Positions 1-13,268 of a stretch of DNA of 64,000 nt are shown here, piece after piece. The notes below the pieces were generated by a model. The model was not told the DNA's origin. It did no database searches and worked only from the letters and a program-made list of their open reading frames with translations. Both the position numbers and the translations under genes were made by a program. The stretch is from Nymphaea colorata (taxonomy: Eukaryota; Streptophyta; Magnoliopsida; Nymphaeales; Nymphaeaceae), in assembly GCF_008831285.2 (NCBI RefSeq), contig NC_045139.1, positions 32,771,706 through 32,835,705 on the forward strand, read 5' to 3'. The stretch's first letter is position 1; every line of letters starts with the position of its first letter.

Positions 1-667
1 AAGAAGTCCTTAAATTCCATCTCATCCAGCTACAGTAAAACAGGACAGTGAAAGATGAATAAGTTTGCTTCCACGTATTCTCAAAATAAAAATATTAGCA
101 AGACAATGTGGAAGGGGTAAGTAATTCAAAGAAAACTGTAAGGCCTTCCACAAGGAACCCAGGTGTTCCAAAGTAAAGCAATAAGCAATAACAGACTTGC
201 TACTAAAGAGCACCTATACAAATAATCCACCCTCGGATTTCAGACACCTTCCTGGGAGGAGCGATCAAAAGCTAGACAACATCTAAGTTAACATCTGATG
301 CATCACTGATGTGATCAACTATCACTAGTTGGTGAGCACCCTAAGAATGCTAGGCAACTAGCCAGTCTGAGTCAGTATCCAAAAGAGAGAATCAAGTGAA
401 AAAGTGAATACCACTGGAGTTGCCTATCACAGTAAAACAGAAGATGCTTTGACCTAAAACATGCACATCTGATATAACCAAAACAAACATGCATATAATA
501 AGGCCGTCTATGTAAGAACAAAAGTTTGAAATTGTTGTGGTCCTATGTAGACGACAATAACACATCATATAGCACATCCTTATAAATTTATAACCCTTTA
601 CATTGATAAATGTTTACCACGACTAAAATACTTACCATATTGATGAACAGGATAAAGAAGGGGTGAG

Positions 668-699
<32 letters not shown>

Positions 700-3600
700 G
701 GAGTTTGGGCACCAATTTACCTTAGATCCCTTAAGGAATAGCAGATATAAAAAATAAATAAATAAGTAAAAGAATGATCTACAGACTAGTTGGGACTAGT
801 TAACAATGTAGTTAAAACTTAAAAGCACTAAGCAAACAACACCAAAAAAGGCCTAGCAGGGCCTAGTCCAGTATTGGCAATCCTTGACGCAAAAGGGGGA
901 AAAAAAGAGATTTGAAGCTCCTCTCAGCATTTTCTATATCAGCAATGGAACAAAAAAGAATTAAAAATTTAAAGAAAATCATTTCTTTGAGCCGCCTAAG
1001 TGCCTCAGACTAGGCATCTAGCTAGTGGCTAGGCTTGCCAATCGAGGCAGCCATCTAAACCTGCTCTTGACCATATAGCTAGTTGGACTACTTGGTTCAC
1101 TCGAGAGTAATCAACTATGTAGTCCAATTTTTTACTTAATAACATTGCTGCACAAAATCAGTTATTTATTCAATAGGCTTGCTAAACAACAGACACATGT
1201 AAACTAGCAGAATTGCCAAAACGCCACAATCCAATACAGAAGATCACTAAAAGAAAATAGCACGAGAAAATACACCTCTCAAAGTACATCAAGCTTCATG
1301 AACCAGCCTAAATTAGACTTGAAACAAGTAAACATGTCCACGCTATTCCAAAGCTCACACAACATTACAGTGCCCCCTCCGCTACTCTTTCTATTACTTT
1401 TTATAACCAGCAATAGCTTCTGGCAAGAATCTGGTTTCTTTGAAACTGGGTATTGCCCCTGAACCTTACTTAATTTTTGTCTGGCTGCCAAAAATGGCTA
1501 CCGTAAAAAGAAACAAGAGAATAAGTGAAAGAATTCAAAAGACACGGTGGTCATTTTCTTCACACCTACCAGCTGGAAAATGGACTAGTCAAGTTTAACT
1601 ATATTGTTTGCCCTGACCAGCCCCGCCATTGGTCGTTGGCTGAAAAAAATGCTGGAATTCCTAAAATTTAGAAAAACAAAACTGAAGAAAAAAAACGGAT
1701 GGTTTTCTGAAGACAACTGGCTGAGAAATGGTTATGTCAGCAACACCAGAGCTGGAAGACATTACCCCCATTTCCCAGTCCGTATGTGGCCATGAAATAG
1801 TGACAGAGAAGAAAAGGCAAAAGTGAAATTTCTTCCCCAGCTGTTCACAGAGTAGCACGCTGGAAAATGGCTGGATCAGCATCATCAGGCGAGGACAATG
1901 CCAGTCCAGCCATTCCCAATGTGGAATGGCAGGAATATTTGGTCCATTCTTCATCACTCTTCCTCAACAAAGCAGGTTGGGGGCTGGATGAAGAGCGTTG
2001 AACTAAATATCAGAAAAACAAGCCCAAATGGAGGGCGTCCTTTTACAACCTCTATGAATAAGGTACTCTAACATGACAGCCCAATTGACAACCATGACAC
2101 ACGAAGGCCGACTGATGTGTGATGATCGACGCATTCATATATCAACAGAACTAGAAACAGCCTCAGTCTTACTCATTATGCAACATTTTGATATCCTCAG
2201 GGTACAGTTGGTCAACCGTTAGCCTCCAATAGCATATCAAACCACAGAAAATGAGGTTAATTGCAGAAGGTTAGCTTGTCATAAATTCTCCAATTTTACA
2301 TGAGTGAAAAAAGATCTCTTCCCATTTATGTTGAAACATGAAAAATGCTTGTTCACGCACCTGCTTCTGACTTAATTTCTGCCGCAAACTTTTAATACGT
2401 TCTGGCTCATCATTATCCCAGGATAACTGAACTTTACTCTGCTGCAACGCACGTGTATGGAAATCTTTGCATTCATAATTTGATGGTGCCTGCAATTCAA
2501 GGGGGGGAAAGATAAGCCAGATTAAGTACTTTCTTCCACACAGATTCTCTTGACCGCAGCAAACATTGTTGACTTTTAGCCAAATACAAGTATGCATCAT
2601 GTGCATTGCATTTAGCTACATACAAATTGCCTTTATCTAGAGTTGCTAATGATGTGGAAGTTTGAAAAGAAGTTTCATCCCGACCTGGGCATCTAGTTAT
2701 CAAGACATCTTTTGCATCATCCATATGTATTGAATGCATTCGTATCAGAAAACAGGTGCGCATCACTTTTTATTGATAAAATGTAGATCATTTGCATTCC
2801 AAAAGTGGCAAGGTAATACCACGATCAACAACAGGATTTTCAGATGAATGTCTTAAAGGCTTAAACTTAACTGAGAAAAGACAATCAATTCAAACTGTAA
2901 GCTGTTTATTATATAGATAACATCTAAATAATTACATTTGGCATGCATCCATAGTCAGCGGATTAACCATGCAGAAGCAACACTCACAACACAAACATAT
3001 GTAATCAAGCCACCTAAAGTGGAGAATTCTTCTGCAGCACAAGATTTTCATGAACCTATGGAAAACTGCCAACAGGCATGGCAAAACACTTATACAACTT
3101 CCATGGGATGTGTTAAAGAAAATGAAGACAGAAATGAGCATCAGATAAACAAACATCAATATTAAGGCTAGCAATCAACACATTCACTTCAAAAGCTGGC
3201 TAATACTTCAAAAAAAATAATGCCTATTGATATACTTAAACCCTACATTTCCTCCTGGCAAAATCATGAAATAAATTTATTTAATTGAGATAACCCTATG
3301 TCGAATAGTTCTGGCTCTAATTGGCAAAATTAATAACAGCACGTCAACTCGTATGATCAAGTGAAGATTTTAGCCCAAATAACTAATTAAATGAATTAAT
3401 GTACAAAAATTGTAGTAATATGTAAACCACACCCTTCCCTTAAATCCATAACAGTACCTCAGTAGCAATATCTCGAGGAGGATGATTAAATTGCATATCA
3501 TCAGGAATGAATCGCAAATCCAAGATATTTGAAGTTCGCTCAAATTCAACACCATCACATTCTTTGTAGAGGTGATCTGCTGTTGCACTTGAGTCACACT

Positions 3601-6600
3601 CGACTACTGCATAATAGTACCTGATCCAGAAAGAAGCAAAATAACTGTCAATGATTCTCAAACAGCAACAAAACTAGCAGTACCATCGTCACAGAGATGG
3701 TACTAAACTGAATTACAAGTAGAGCCTGCCAATATTCGAGAATGTGTTGGACGTTAAATTTGTTTGTTTGCTCCTCTTAAACTTCAGAAACATGACCAGA
3801 GGAGCCTGGTAAAGAATGTAGACATTCTGAGCCATAGACTCATAAGGGCTTTTCAGAGATCATGCATTTGGTGAGAGTGATCCCCTACGTAGGCTGCAGA
3901 TTCAAGCTGGCAACTACTCCCAATATGCAACCAGAAAGGGTGTGGACCTATGTCTCCATGTGGTTCTGACTTTGAATAAGCATAATTAACACCACTTATT
4001 ATAGTAGATGCTGTTGTTGCAGCATTTGCACATGCTATCGGTGACAGGCATGCAGAATCCCCAGCACTCCTTCATACCAATATTGTAGAATTCAGTTTCC
4101 ATCTATTTTTATGGGTGATATTTCAAATTTTGCATTGCGTTGTTGCAATGAATCTCAACCTCTTCACATTATTCTCCCTATTACCGGTTTAACAGTGCAA
4201 CTGCTCGATCTCCTTCACCTACAAGTGGAATTGGCTCTCTCTAATCTCTCACCATTGGCTGTGGTAGTGAGCAAGGAGAACGTGAAAGAAAAGGAAGGAC
4301 CCCACCACAGTGGCTATTATTCATATACTGATGGAAAGATGCTCTATGACTTCAAAATACCATTTACACCCATACATGTCCTAACGGATTTGATATCCTA
4401 TTCTGCTTCTGATCCTACCTACATTTTACAATTGTAATCATGCCTTATATCTAGATATTCCAATTGCATACTAAAATGTTGCTTTTTATGGCATACAATT
4501 AGACTGCTAATTTGAGACCCAGGTAATTCAAACACATGACATACATGACTGCAACAGCAGTAGTCAATGACAAATCACCCGATCATTCAACATGCCCAAT
4601 ATCTCAGGCTTTACTTAGCTTAGACCTAGTGCTCAAAAGATAAACAAGCTTGGAGAAGATAATGCAAAACAACGAAAACTCAAATCATCCAGATAGATTG
4701 CAAAGATCCTTTGAGAGAGAAAGAGAGAGATTTATATATGGTAACCAGTAAAAGTTTTGAGCTTTCTTAGTTATAAAAGCAAGTTATGTGCAGACACAAT
4801 CAGATGCCTTGGTTAATAATCTATGTCGCACAGGGTGTAGACACAATTAGATGCCTTCGCTAAAAATTAAAATCTATGTCACACAGGTGCAGGTGTGGGT
4901 GTGGGACAAATAATAAAACTTGTAATTAATAATTAATAATCAATTCAACAAAAGGAAAGCAATTTATTTTTTGCTGCACCTGACTGCATTCGACACGACT
5001 TGGGTATGACAACCTTTTTGAAGAACCCGTATTACTTAATAATCTCTTGGAGAAACTTGCCTCCTTCCACATATGGAAAGTATGATGCTCTTAAGAACAA
5101 CTTAAGCTAGACCTAATACAGAAAAGTGATCCACATCAAATGATCACCTTAGCTTGCTTTTCTCATAGGCACGTAGCTTTGCTTCATCTATTTCAGCGCC
5201 ATTCCCTTCACTATCTTCATCATCATCACTAGCAAAGATTCCAGAAGGTCCATGAACTGCTTCTTCTTCCATAGATTTAAGGCCAAATTCCGATGGATAG
5301 ATGGCCACTGATACAAGCTGCCCACTCTCAGGAAGAAATGAGCTCATCAACACGTACAAGTCTACAGCCTACAAGGATTTAAGAAAATTCTCAGATAAAA
5401 AATGTTGTTCACCAACAAGCAACTGTAGGTGGACCAATCTTGAATTACAGACTCACAATATAATTGGCTGTTCCTTTTAAGACATCAAGTTCCAAGGATA
5501 GCTTAGCCAATCGCAACAAGCATCACTATGGGCTACCAAATTACAGGTTAACAGTTATGGAATGAGGAGCACTGAAAAAGATGGAACTAAAAGAACACAC
5601 AAGATACCCAACAGCAAACATGGAATACTGCTTTATATAACATAGAACATTTGGTCATCCTCATGCAGTAATCACAGGGGAAAAGATAGAGAGAGAGAGT
5701 GAGAGTGGGAGAGAATTCCTATACAATCAACGGAATCACGTTGATCTAGCTGTATTGAGGTCAGTAGGAGGCAATAATAAGCAAGAAGATTTCCTGATAA
5801 TCAAGAAGCCTTTTCCAGCATACTAGTTCAGTCATGACAACAAAGGATTCTAATTCAGAGGAATGGCTCAAGATGTAAGAGAAGCATGACCTCCAAGGCT
5901 CAATGAATTCACACGAATGGAGGCTTGTATTCATGGGATGAGCAACTCCTAGTAGCACTAAATGTTCTGTGCAAGGGACAGAAACATTTAGAGAGAACGG
6001 AATTTCTTCAACTATGGATTGCGGTTCCCCTCAAAGAATAGGACAAGTAACTTACAAAAACACATTGGTAGATGAAATAACTCACAACAAACAGGCGTTT
6101 TCTCATTATAAAGGTTCATGAAAATGTTTTCAAAATGTTAATCTACCAAAACAAATCAAAGATGCCCAATTTAAGAACAAGAAACAGTGTACCTTTATTT
6201 GATCCCAATCCATGTTCACCATTGCTATTCTACGAGTTGCTTCTTCAACCATTGTCACTTGCTCCTATCAAATAGAGGGGGACACAAAAAGGGAAGACAT
6301 AGTATTAGTACTTCAATTATATTCAACCATGTCAAAGCAACAGTTTAACTATTGAATTTCCTCCTGTATGATAAGGCCTTCTAGGACGCCCATCAACAAC
6401 ATAAGACAAGCATATCTCCACTGAACTGCTTCACTGAGTTAGTTTTTCATCTAAAACCTCAATTTCCAAATTCCAAGCACTCGGGCTTGCCAGGCTACCA
6501 ATATTGAATAAGACACATTCTTCAGGCCAGCAAACATTGTAACCATTTACATCGAACCAAAAAGCGCCAGATAACATTATCCTTCTTGTTTCAGACACCA

Positions 6601-7567
6601 ACTAATGATTATGGTTTAAAGTTCTTGACTGCACGGAAATCATTTATATGCACAACTAGCTAAAAACAATACGCAGGATGCTAGTCTTCACCTCGGGTTC
6701 ATCTTCTATGTCATCACTAACATCATCGTCAGATGACAAAAACTCTTCTTCCGAAGATATCAGTGAATCACGCGATTCCAATTGTGTTGGAAAATCTTCA
6801 TCTTCATGGTTTGTTCCATCTTCAACGTCTAGACCGTTCTCGTCCAATTCGCCATCGGAACTAGGAGCCAGCTGCAATGTAGTATCTTCTGTGTTCACTG
6901 TATCTGTTCCTACCTTGATTTTCTCCTTCTGCCTCTTCTTCTTTTTCTCTTTCTCCTCCGTCTGCTTCTGCTTCTTCTTCTTCCTCTCCGATTTCTCCTC
7001 CGTCGGCTTCTGCTTCTGCTTCTGCTTCTTCTGTTTCTTCTCCGATTTCTCCTCCGTCGGCTTCTTCTTCGTGTTGGCGTTCTCCTCCATCGATTCCTCC
7101 ATATTATCTTCTTCCTCCTCCTCCTCCTCCCGCTGAACTTCGCCATCATCATCCTCGCTCTCAGAGAGACGGTAATACTGGCGGAGTGGATGACTTTCGG
7201 AGCTCCCCTTAATGGGTCTGCCTCTCTTGTCCACAGGGGCCGAAGACGCGAACTTCTCGTCGGTAAATATGGCGGCGAAACGGGAGTCGACAGGCATCCT
7301 GGATCTCCTCTTCGACATGGGCTTGAACCGAGGGTCCGTGTGGAGAGAGGAAAACCGAGGGTCGGTGATCCTCTTCTGGTGTCGGGCGAAGGCGACATCC
7401 TTACCTCCGTCATCCTCCTCTCCCTCCATCTTCACTACTTCCACCCCACTCCCCTTCTCATGCCTCGTCTTCTTCTTTTTCATCCTCTTCTTCTCGTCAT
7501 CCCGAGAAAGAGACGAGCCATTGATTTCTTTCTCATCACTAGCCTTCCTTTTCTGCTGCTTCGCCAT
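1..7567 (-). CDS. ESF1: ESF1-like pre-rRNA processing factor (5' six exons; 3' end off the left edge)
   Basis: Nucleolar protein of the ESF1 family, which acts in 18S rRNA maturation and small-subunit assembly. Exons read on the minus strand: 7567-6692, 6264-6193, 5368-5148, 3620-3458, 2489-2361 and 29-1 (continues outside). All borders are GT-AG and phases agree, giving 487 complete codons before the last partial exon. Residues 69-120 hold the family's N-terminal repeats (ITDPRFSSLHTDPRFK, MPVDSRFAAIFTDEKF). Residues about 135-290 are acidic and lysine-rich low complexity with repeated PTEEKSE units. The middle exons carry the conserved family blocks VNMDWDQIK, YPSEFGLKSMEEE, YYYAVVECDSSATADHLY and LDLRFIPDD. 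The final 29 nt encode LDEMEFKDF, the start of the C-terminal half; the NUC153-type tail would lie outside. The start at 7567 is chosen because MAKQQKRK begins the basic N-terminus; an in-frame ATG 59 codons upstream adds only unrelated sequence. Family membership is secure; exact function is by homology. Confidence 0.9.
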
Positions 7568-8372
7568 GTCCGTCACTTCTTTGGAAGTTGGTAGCTCTCC
7601 AACTCCTCCCTCCCTCCCTCCCTCCCTCTGCAAAATGATGTGGTTCTCCACACTGCCGCCAATTCGGGTCTCTCTGGTTTCGACCGCGTCTTGCAGAGGC
7701 GGCGAACGTGGACGAAGGAAAGCTGGTGCCAGGGTTATGAACATGCCATCCCGTTAAAACTCGGCTGTTGAATCGCGTCGGTTCTCAAATGATTCAATGG
7801 AATCGCGAATCGAACTGCGATCGTCTTTAAGCAAAATCTCAAGCAATTATTTTACCACATTTTGCTTATAAATTTTTTTAAAAAAATTGCAGTTTTCGAT
7901 AACATTTCTTATAAAAATTATCACACCAAAAACAGTAGTAAGCCTCCCTTAGCGTGAAAAATTGAAAAATGTTAATTGTAACGAAAGGAATGTAATTGAA
8001 TAATAAAAGATTATATTAAAACAAAAATTGCTGGTTAACCTTCTCGGCAGTTTGCTATCTTATTTCACAATTTTCATATTACTCTTATTAGAACAAACAC
8101 AAAAAAATACCTTTTTTCATTTAAATTATAAAAAAGTATAAATTCTTTTAATGATCTCAAATTGATTCCAATGGAGTGATCCATACCGACTCGTGCAGAC
8201 TTTAACAATAGGTCGTAAAGGAGTCGGATTCAAATAAACTTTTAAATAGTTGAGCAAACAAACTTGTCTTCCCTTTTACACGTGACAAATCACAACTTAG
8301 GTCAAGAGACCTCATTTCTCAATTCTCATTCATCCGTGTAATATCCCGTAACTCCTTTTCTCACTCTCAAGG

Positions 8373-8413
<41 letters not shown>

Positions 8414-8868
8414 TGGAGCATATGTTCCTCCCTATTGGGACATATCGACCGTTAAGTACAGGTTTCTGTCTCTACTTTTCATTTCTAAAAGAAATTTTTT
8501 TATTAAAAAAAGAGCCATATAGGCCAATAAGCATATATATATATATCGATGATATTGACTAAATCCTCAACACCACTGATTAGTGAATCTGCACAATGGG
8601 AGCACGTTTATCTTTTGGACAATCAGCTTGTTCCTTGAGAGCAAACCACAACATGCTGAGACTTTGTCATAAATTCACGTGAGTCAACATCATGGTAAAA
8701 GAATGGAAGGAAATGAAGGAACTCCAGAAATACGGAGAAATCTTCATTCCGAACTATCTATTCATACCCACAAACAGTTTCTGTAATGGAACAACAAGAC
8801 ATAAATCAAAAGTAGCATTCTCCTTTCTACCTCCCCACAGTTCCCACTTTTACCAGCTTATAAAATTT
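7568..8868. other. Intergenic: ESF1 promoter side and downstream flank of the acyltransferase gene
   Basis: No coding exon is visible. The part nearest ESF1 (to about 7700) is C/T-rich with short CTCC runs and probably holds its 5' UTR. The rest is AT-rich with a (CT)n tract at 8377-8411. The right end should contain the 3' UTR of the minus-strand acyltransferase gene. Confidence 0.6.
8377..8411. repeat. (CT)n microsatellite
   Basis: Uninterrupted TC dinucleotides between ESF1 and the acyltransferase gene. Confidence 0.95.
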
Positions 8869-11800
8869 CTACTTGCTTACAGGAGAGGCTCCATGCACGC
8901 CAAATCTTCCACTCTCTGTGACGGAGGAGCTCATCCCAAGAACCTCTGAAGAGATCTCCCAATTCTCACTTCTCCTACCCCAGCTTGAGTGCCTGTGTGC
9001 GCCATTGAGCACATCAGATGGCACACGACCATCCATTTGTTGTTCAAGTGCTGCAGAGCAGTTATCCAGAATAATGCCATGGCCTGGATTGATCTGGTCT
9101 CCTACATCATTTTCATCGAAGGTGCGCTCACGCACCTTAGAGAAAGCACCACCAATCTCGAGGTCATCTTCCACCTTGCTGCGGATATAATCAACCGGCT
9201 CTTCAATATCTCTGCTTTCCATTGGAGATGGCAATGGTTTTTGAACATCTTGCTGTTCCTTGGCACGGAATTTATTCTTTGAAGGTTGCACACTTGTGCA
9301 AAATACCTCAGCAAAATTACTCAAGCAGCCTTTGTCATACATGCTGAGGCGGTTCTCAGCTCGATATCGGAAATTTTCATATGTAGTCTGGAGAAGCAGA
9401 AGAGTAACATGGTCAGAAATTTAAAGGACCATTAACTGCAAGAGTAGGTGTACCAACCAGAAAGAAGCTTCATGGAATGACGTTATTCAAAAAAATTTCC
9501 AACTACATATCATTTTACTGTCTACTTGTACTTTTTAATATCCTACCATGTTCTTTCCAATCTTTTCTCCTGTCATCAATTCCTGATGACCACACCCCGT
9601 ATGGCTTAATGAATGGAAGCAACATTAACCAACACACTTTGTCAATCTACAGGTTAAGAAAGAAACAGAAATGCAACCAGACAAGCAAACAAGAAAAGAA
9701 AATTTACACTCAAAATAGCCAGATACAGCTACGGAAGCTTACACGTCTAACTCCCGAATAAAAGGCATGAAAAAGGGAAGCCACTTATGTTCTTTTTCTT
9801 TAAAATATGTAAAACAAGTACCTACACAAATTTTGCAAGCTACCAAGGCTTCTAAGTAGCAAAAAACTTACCTTAGCTGACCCACTTGATACCCAAGCCT
9901 ATCAACTTGCTCACCTAGTTCATCCAGCACACAGGGCATAGTCAACAAGAGGGCCGCAAATTTGAACGGATATTGGGAGCTCCGCATGACAAAGTTGGTC
10001 TGGGCTGTAGACGTCATGTATGGGAACAAGATTGTCATAGTTTGTTCTATTTTGTCCTTTTATGTTCCTGGGAACTAATGAGAGTCTCTTTTTTTTGCCT
10101 CAGGTGCTCCTTTTCATTCTCGTCCTCTTTGTCTTGTTCTTCCAGATCTCTCCTATGTTCTTCCCTTTGCTCTCATTATTTTCCCCTCACTTTAGATGAG
10201 TTTTTAGCTCCTACAATTTTTTTGTGAATAATGACGATCAATGAAAATCCCTCCCCATGGATGAGTTGGCTATACACGAGCGGGATTATAAATACAAAAA
10301 CGTATCACCCACTTCCTACAATCTGGCCTGAACCTTGGGGTAGTCTCTGCAGGATCAACAACCATAGCTGCACGGAGTACAGTAGAATTCCCCGGTACAA
10401 ATAGCATCTTTCTATCCTACAGAGCCCTCCATCTCATTTAGAAACGCATTATCAGCACTTTTTCATGCCATCGAGCATGCGTAATTGTATGGATGCATCA
10501 TTAACAGTAGCAAGCAGAAACACTTTGTCTGGAGATAAATTTGCAAGTCATAAATAGGATATTCAGAATAAACCTTGCTCCATTACACATTATTAAGAGT
10601 CATTCATTCAGTCATTTTCTTTTGCACCTCCAAAAAGATGCCAAACTTCTTGAAAAGTGCTTCCCCAATGTAATAGTCTCCATATTATAAAAAATTGCAT
10701 AGCTATATGATAACCATTTGACAAAAATTAACCCAAAATCTGGTGCACATCCTTCATTGGAATTGCCACCTCTGGATTTGGCCAGATATAACTGGCTACT
10801 GCATTCTTAAGAGGATTAAACTGATGGTATAGAAATTTGAAATTTCTTTGGCTTGGGAAACAACCTGTTGCTTATTCCTGTTGTTTCTTTATTGGAAAAA
10901 CTCAAAAAAGAAATTCATATAGCTCATTCCCCTACTAAAATTTTTTATCATGGGAAGATGTACAGATATCTTGTGGCAGGACGAGGTAACTTTCAATTGA
11001 CTGTTTCATTACCATCTGAGCGATAAGGTTCAGAATCTTCAGATACAGGTTGGTAATCACATAAGTCGAACATGTTGATCCCTCCTTTTCACTTCAAGAT
11101 TGGATCTTGTTTTGCTATATAGCATGCATGAAAATGAGCTATTGTAAACTATTGTAAATCAGTGAACGTGATGCAGTAAATATCAAAACCTAGCCTGATT
11201 AGAACCAACTTTCTAATATAGAGAGAACTTACCTGGTTAGTACCAATAAGATACAAATGGAACACTGTAAGGCCTCCAACAAACCAAACAGAAATGAAGC
11301 AGTAAATCATAAGTATCAAGGATGCTGGAGCATGCCTAAGTGCACTCGGAACTGTGTGGTAGTCACCATCCATGATAAACTTAATGTTCAAAGCTGACAT
11401 TGCGAACACATATATGCAAAGGACGGTAGATGAAGAAACAAACATGAAGAAGCACCGATAGTTGCGCTGCCGAAAGGGGGAAAAGAAAAAGGATATAAGT
11501 AGCAGCAGTACTTAAATTAGCTCAAGTTAGCAAAGGGAGAAAATCATCGAACAATAATGTAAAACACTTATTCATGCAACAATATTTTCGGATAAAACAC
11601 AGGACTTATTTTATCCCAAGTCAATTGGAAAGCTTGTTTCAAATGGATGAGACTGCAGGTATTGAGGGGGGATTCAACCAATTTTATAGAATTCACAATA
11701 ACACCCATACACAGGGCATGGTGTGAGAAGCAAATCGGAAAATCCATGTGACATAGAGGAAAAGAGACCCCAATCAGAACTTGATGGGATATGACACATT

Positions 11801-12989
11801 GAAGCAAGTTAATCCATATTTTTCTACCCAAAATTGGTGTTGTACTCTCTTCTAGAGCTGTCAATGTCTGACTAATAGATACAACTGACGCTTTGACAAA
11901 CGTTTGGAGTTTAAATCAGATATAGCAGCCATACAGATTTTAACATCCACCTATGACAATTTTCCATCCAACACATCTAAATTTAAGTTTTGTTTTGCAT
12001 TACTCAAAATGGCAGATTTAATGTACATAGAAGCAATAGTTCCCAACATTACACAAACTGAAAGTTCTTCAAGAAAGATCAACATATTTTAAGCTGTATG
12101 ATCTGTCTAGAGTTTCTAAATGGGCGTACCTTCTCACTTACACAGGCTCAAGACAGTTCGAACCGGAGTATCTAATGCATATAAAATCAATACGTACAAT
12201 ATTACATAAATTAGTTAGTCTTCAAGAAAGTTCTCCACATGTTTAAGCCTTATAGTTGGTCTGAGTCTTTACATAAATATTCTCATTTAAATAGGCTTAA
12301 GATAGTTTGGAGTCAAACTCCTTGTTGCAAACCAAGTCTAAAAGAGTCAATGACTTTGCACCACCAAATACACCATTTCATTTTGCATGTTCTCCATCTG
12401 CTAGATGCAATTTGTTATTCTCAACTGAGAAGAGGTTCTCCTATATACATTGTCACTTCCCTATTTTGTATGCAAAGGTTGTTTTCTTCACCTATTGCAC
12501 TAGATTTTAGCATGATCATAAAATATGTGAAAGCAAAAACGAACATCTAAAAAGAGAGGTTTACTAAAAAGTAAAAAAGAAAGGAAGTCTAGACAACACA
12601 GAAAAAGGGGAAAAAGAAAACAGCGAATGGAGCACAAATGCAAAAGGCAAAATGGAAAAATCTACACCCCTTATGCGAGAAGGAAAAGTCTTGACAATTA
12701 TTACAAAATAAAAACTAACCTAATCCATGCCAGATGAGTTTCCCATAAATTTCTTCGCTTATGGCTGCATATATTGTGGGCAAATTTAACTTGAATGGAC
12801 ATGCAAATTTCCTGCCATGCTTATGGGCCACCATTATGAAGTTTATTCTTTCCAAGCGGCTGACCATAACTTAGAAACCTCTCTCTTTCTCTGTCTCTCA
12901 ACTGGTTTCTGCAATGTTCTGAACTAATGTACTTTGGCTTCAGCTTCCAACTTTTCATTGGAGCTTGGTTTTTGTGACGTTGGCTATAG

Positions 12990-13020
<31 letters not shown>

Positions 13021-13216
13021 AACTGCTTTCTGCAATGTTCTGAATTGATGTACTTTGGTTTCAGCTTCCAACTTTTCATTGGAGCTTGGTTTTTGTGGCG
13101 TTGGCTAACAGACATGTAGATTTCCCACCATGTTTAGCCACCATTATCAAATTATTCTTTCCAATGGGCTGATCATAATTTAGAAAAGATGACTAAAGAC
13201 CATTGATTCCCTCTGT

Positions 13217-13268
<52 letters not shown>

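Noticed and set aside
4111-4437. 108-codon plus-strand open frame
   Set aside because: Lies in an ESF1 intron, no recognisable motif, no splice or start support.
7568-7744. Upstream in-frame ATG adding 59 residues to ESF1
   Set aside because: The extra residues are not ESF1-like and look like translated leader (REGGREGG from CT-rich DNA); the basic MAKQQKRK start fits better.
6678-7757. Several long plus-strand open frames (134-181 aa) and a second minus-strand frame opposite or overlapping ESF1 exon 1
   Set aside because: They are shadows of the low-complexity acidic/lysine-rich ESF1 exon, giving Ser/Phe/Cys or Arg runs without any family resemblance.
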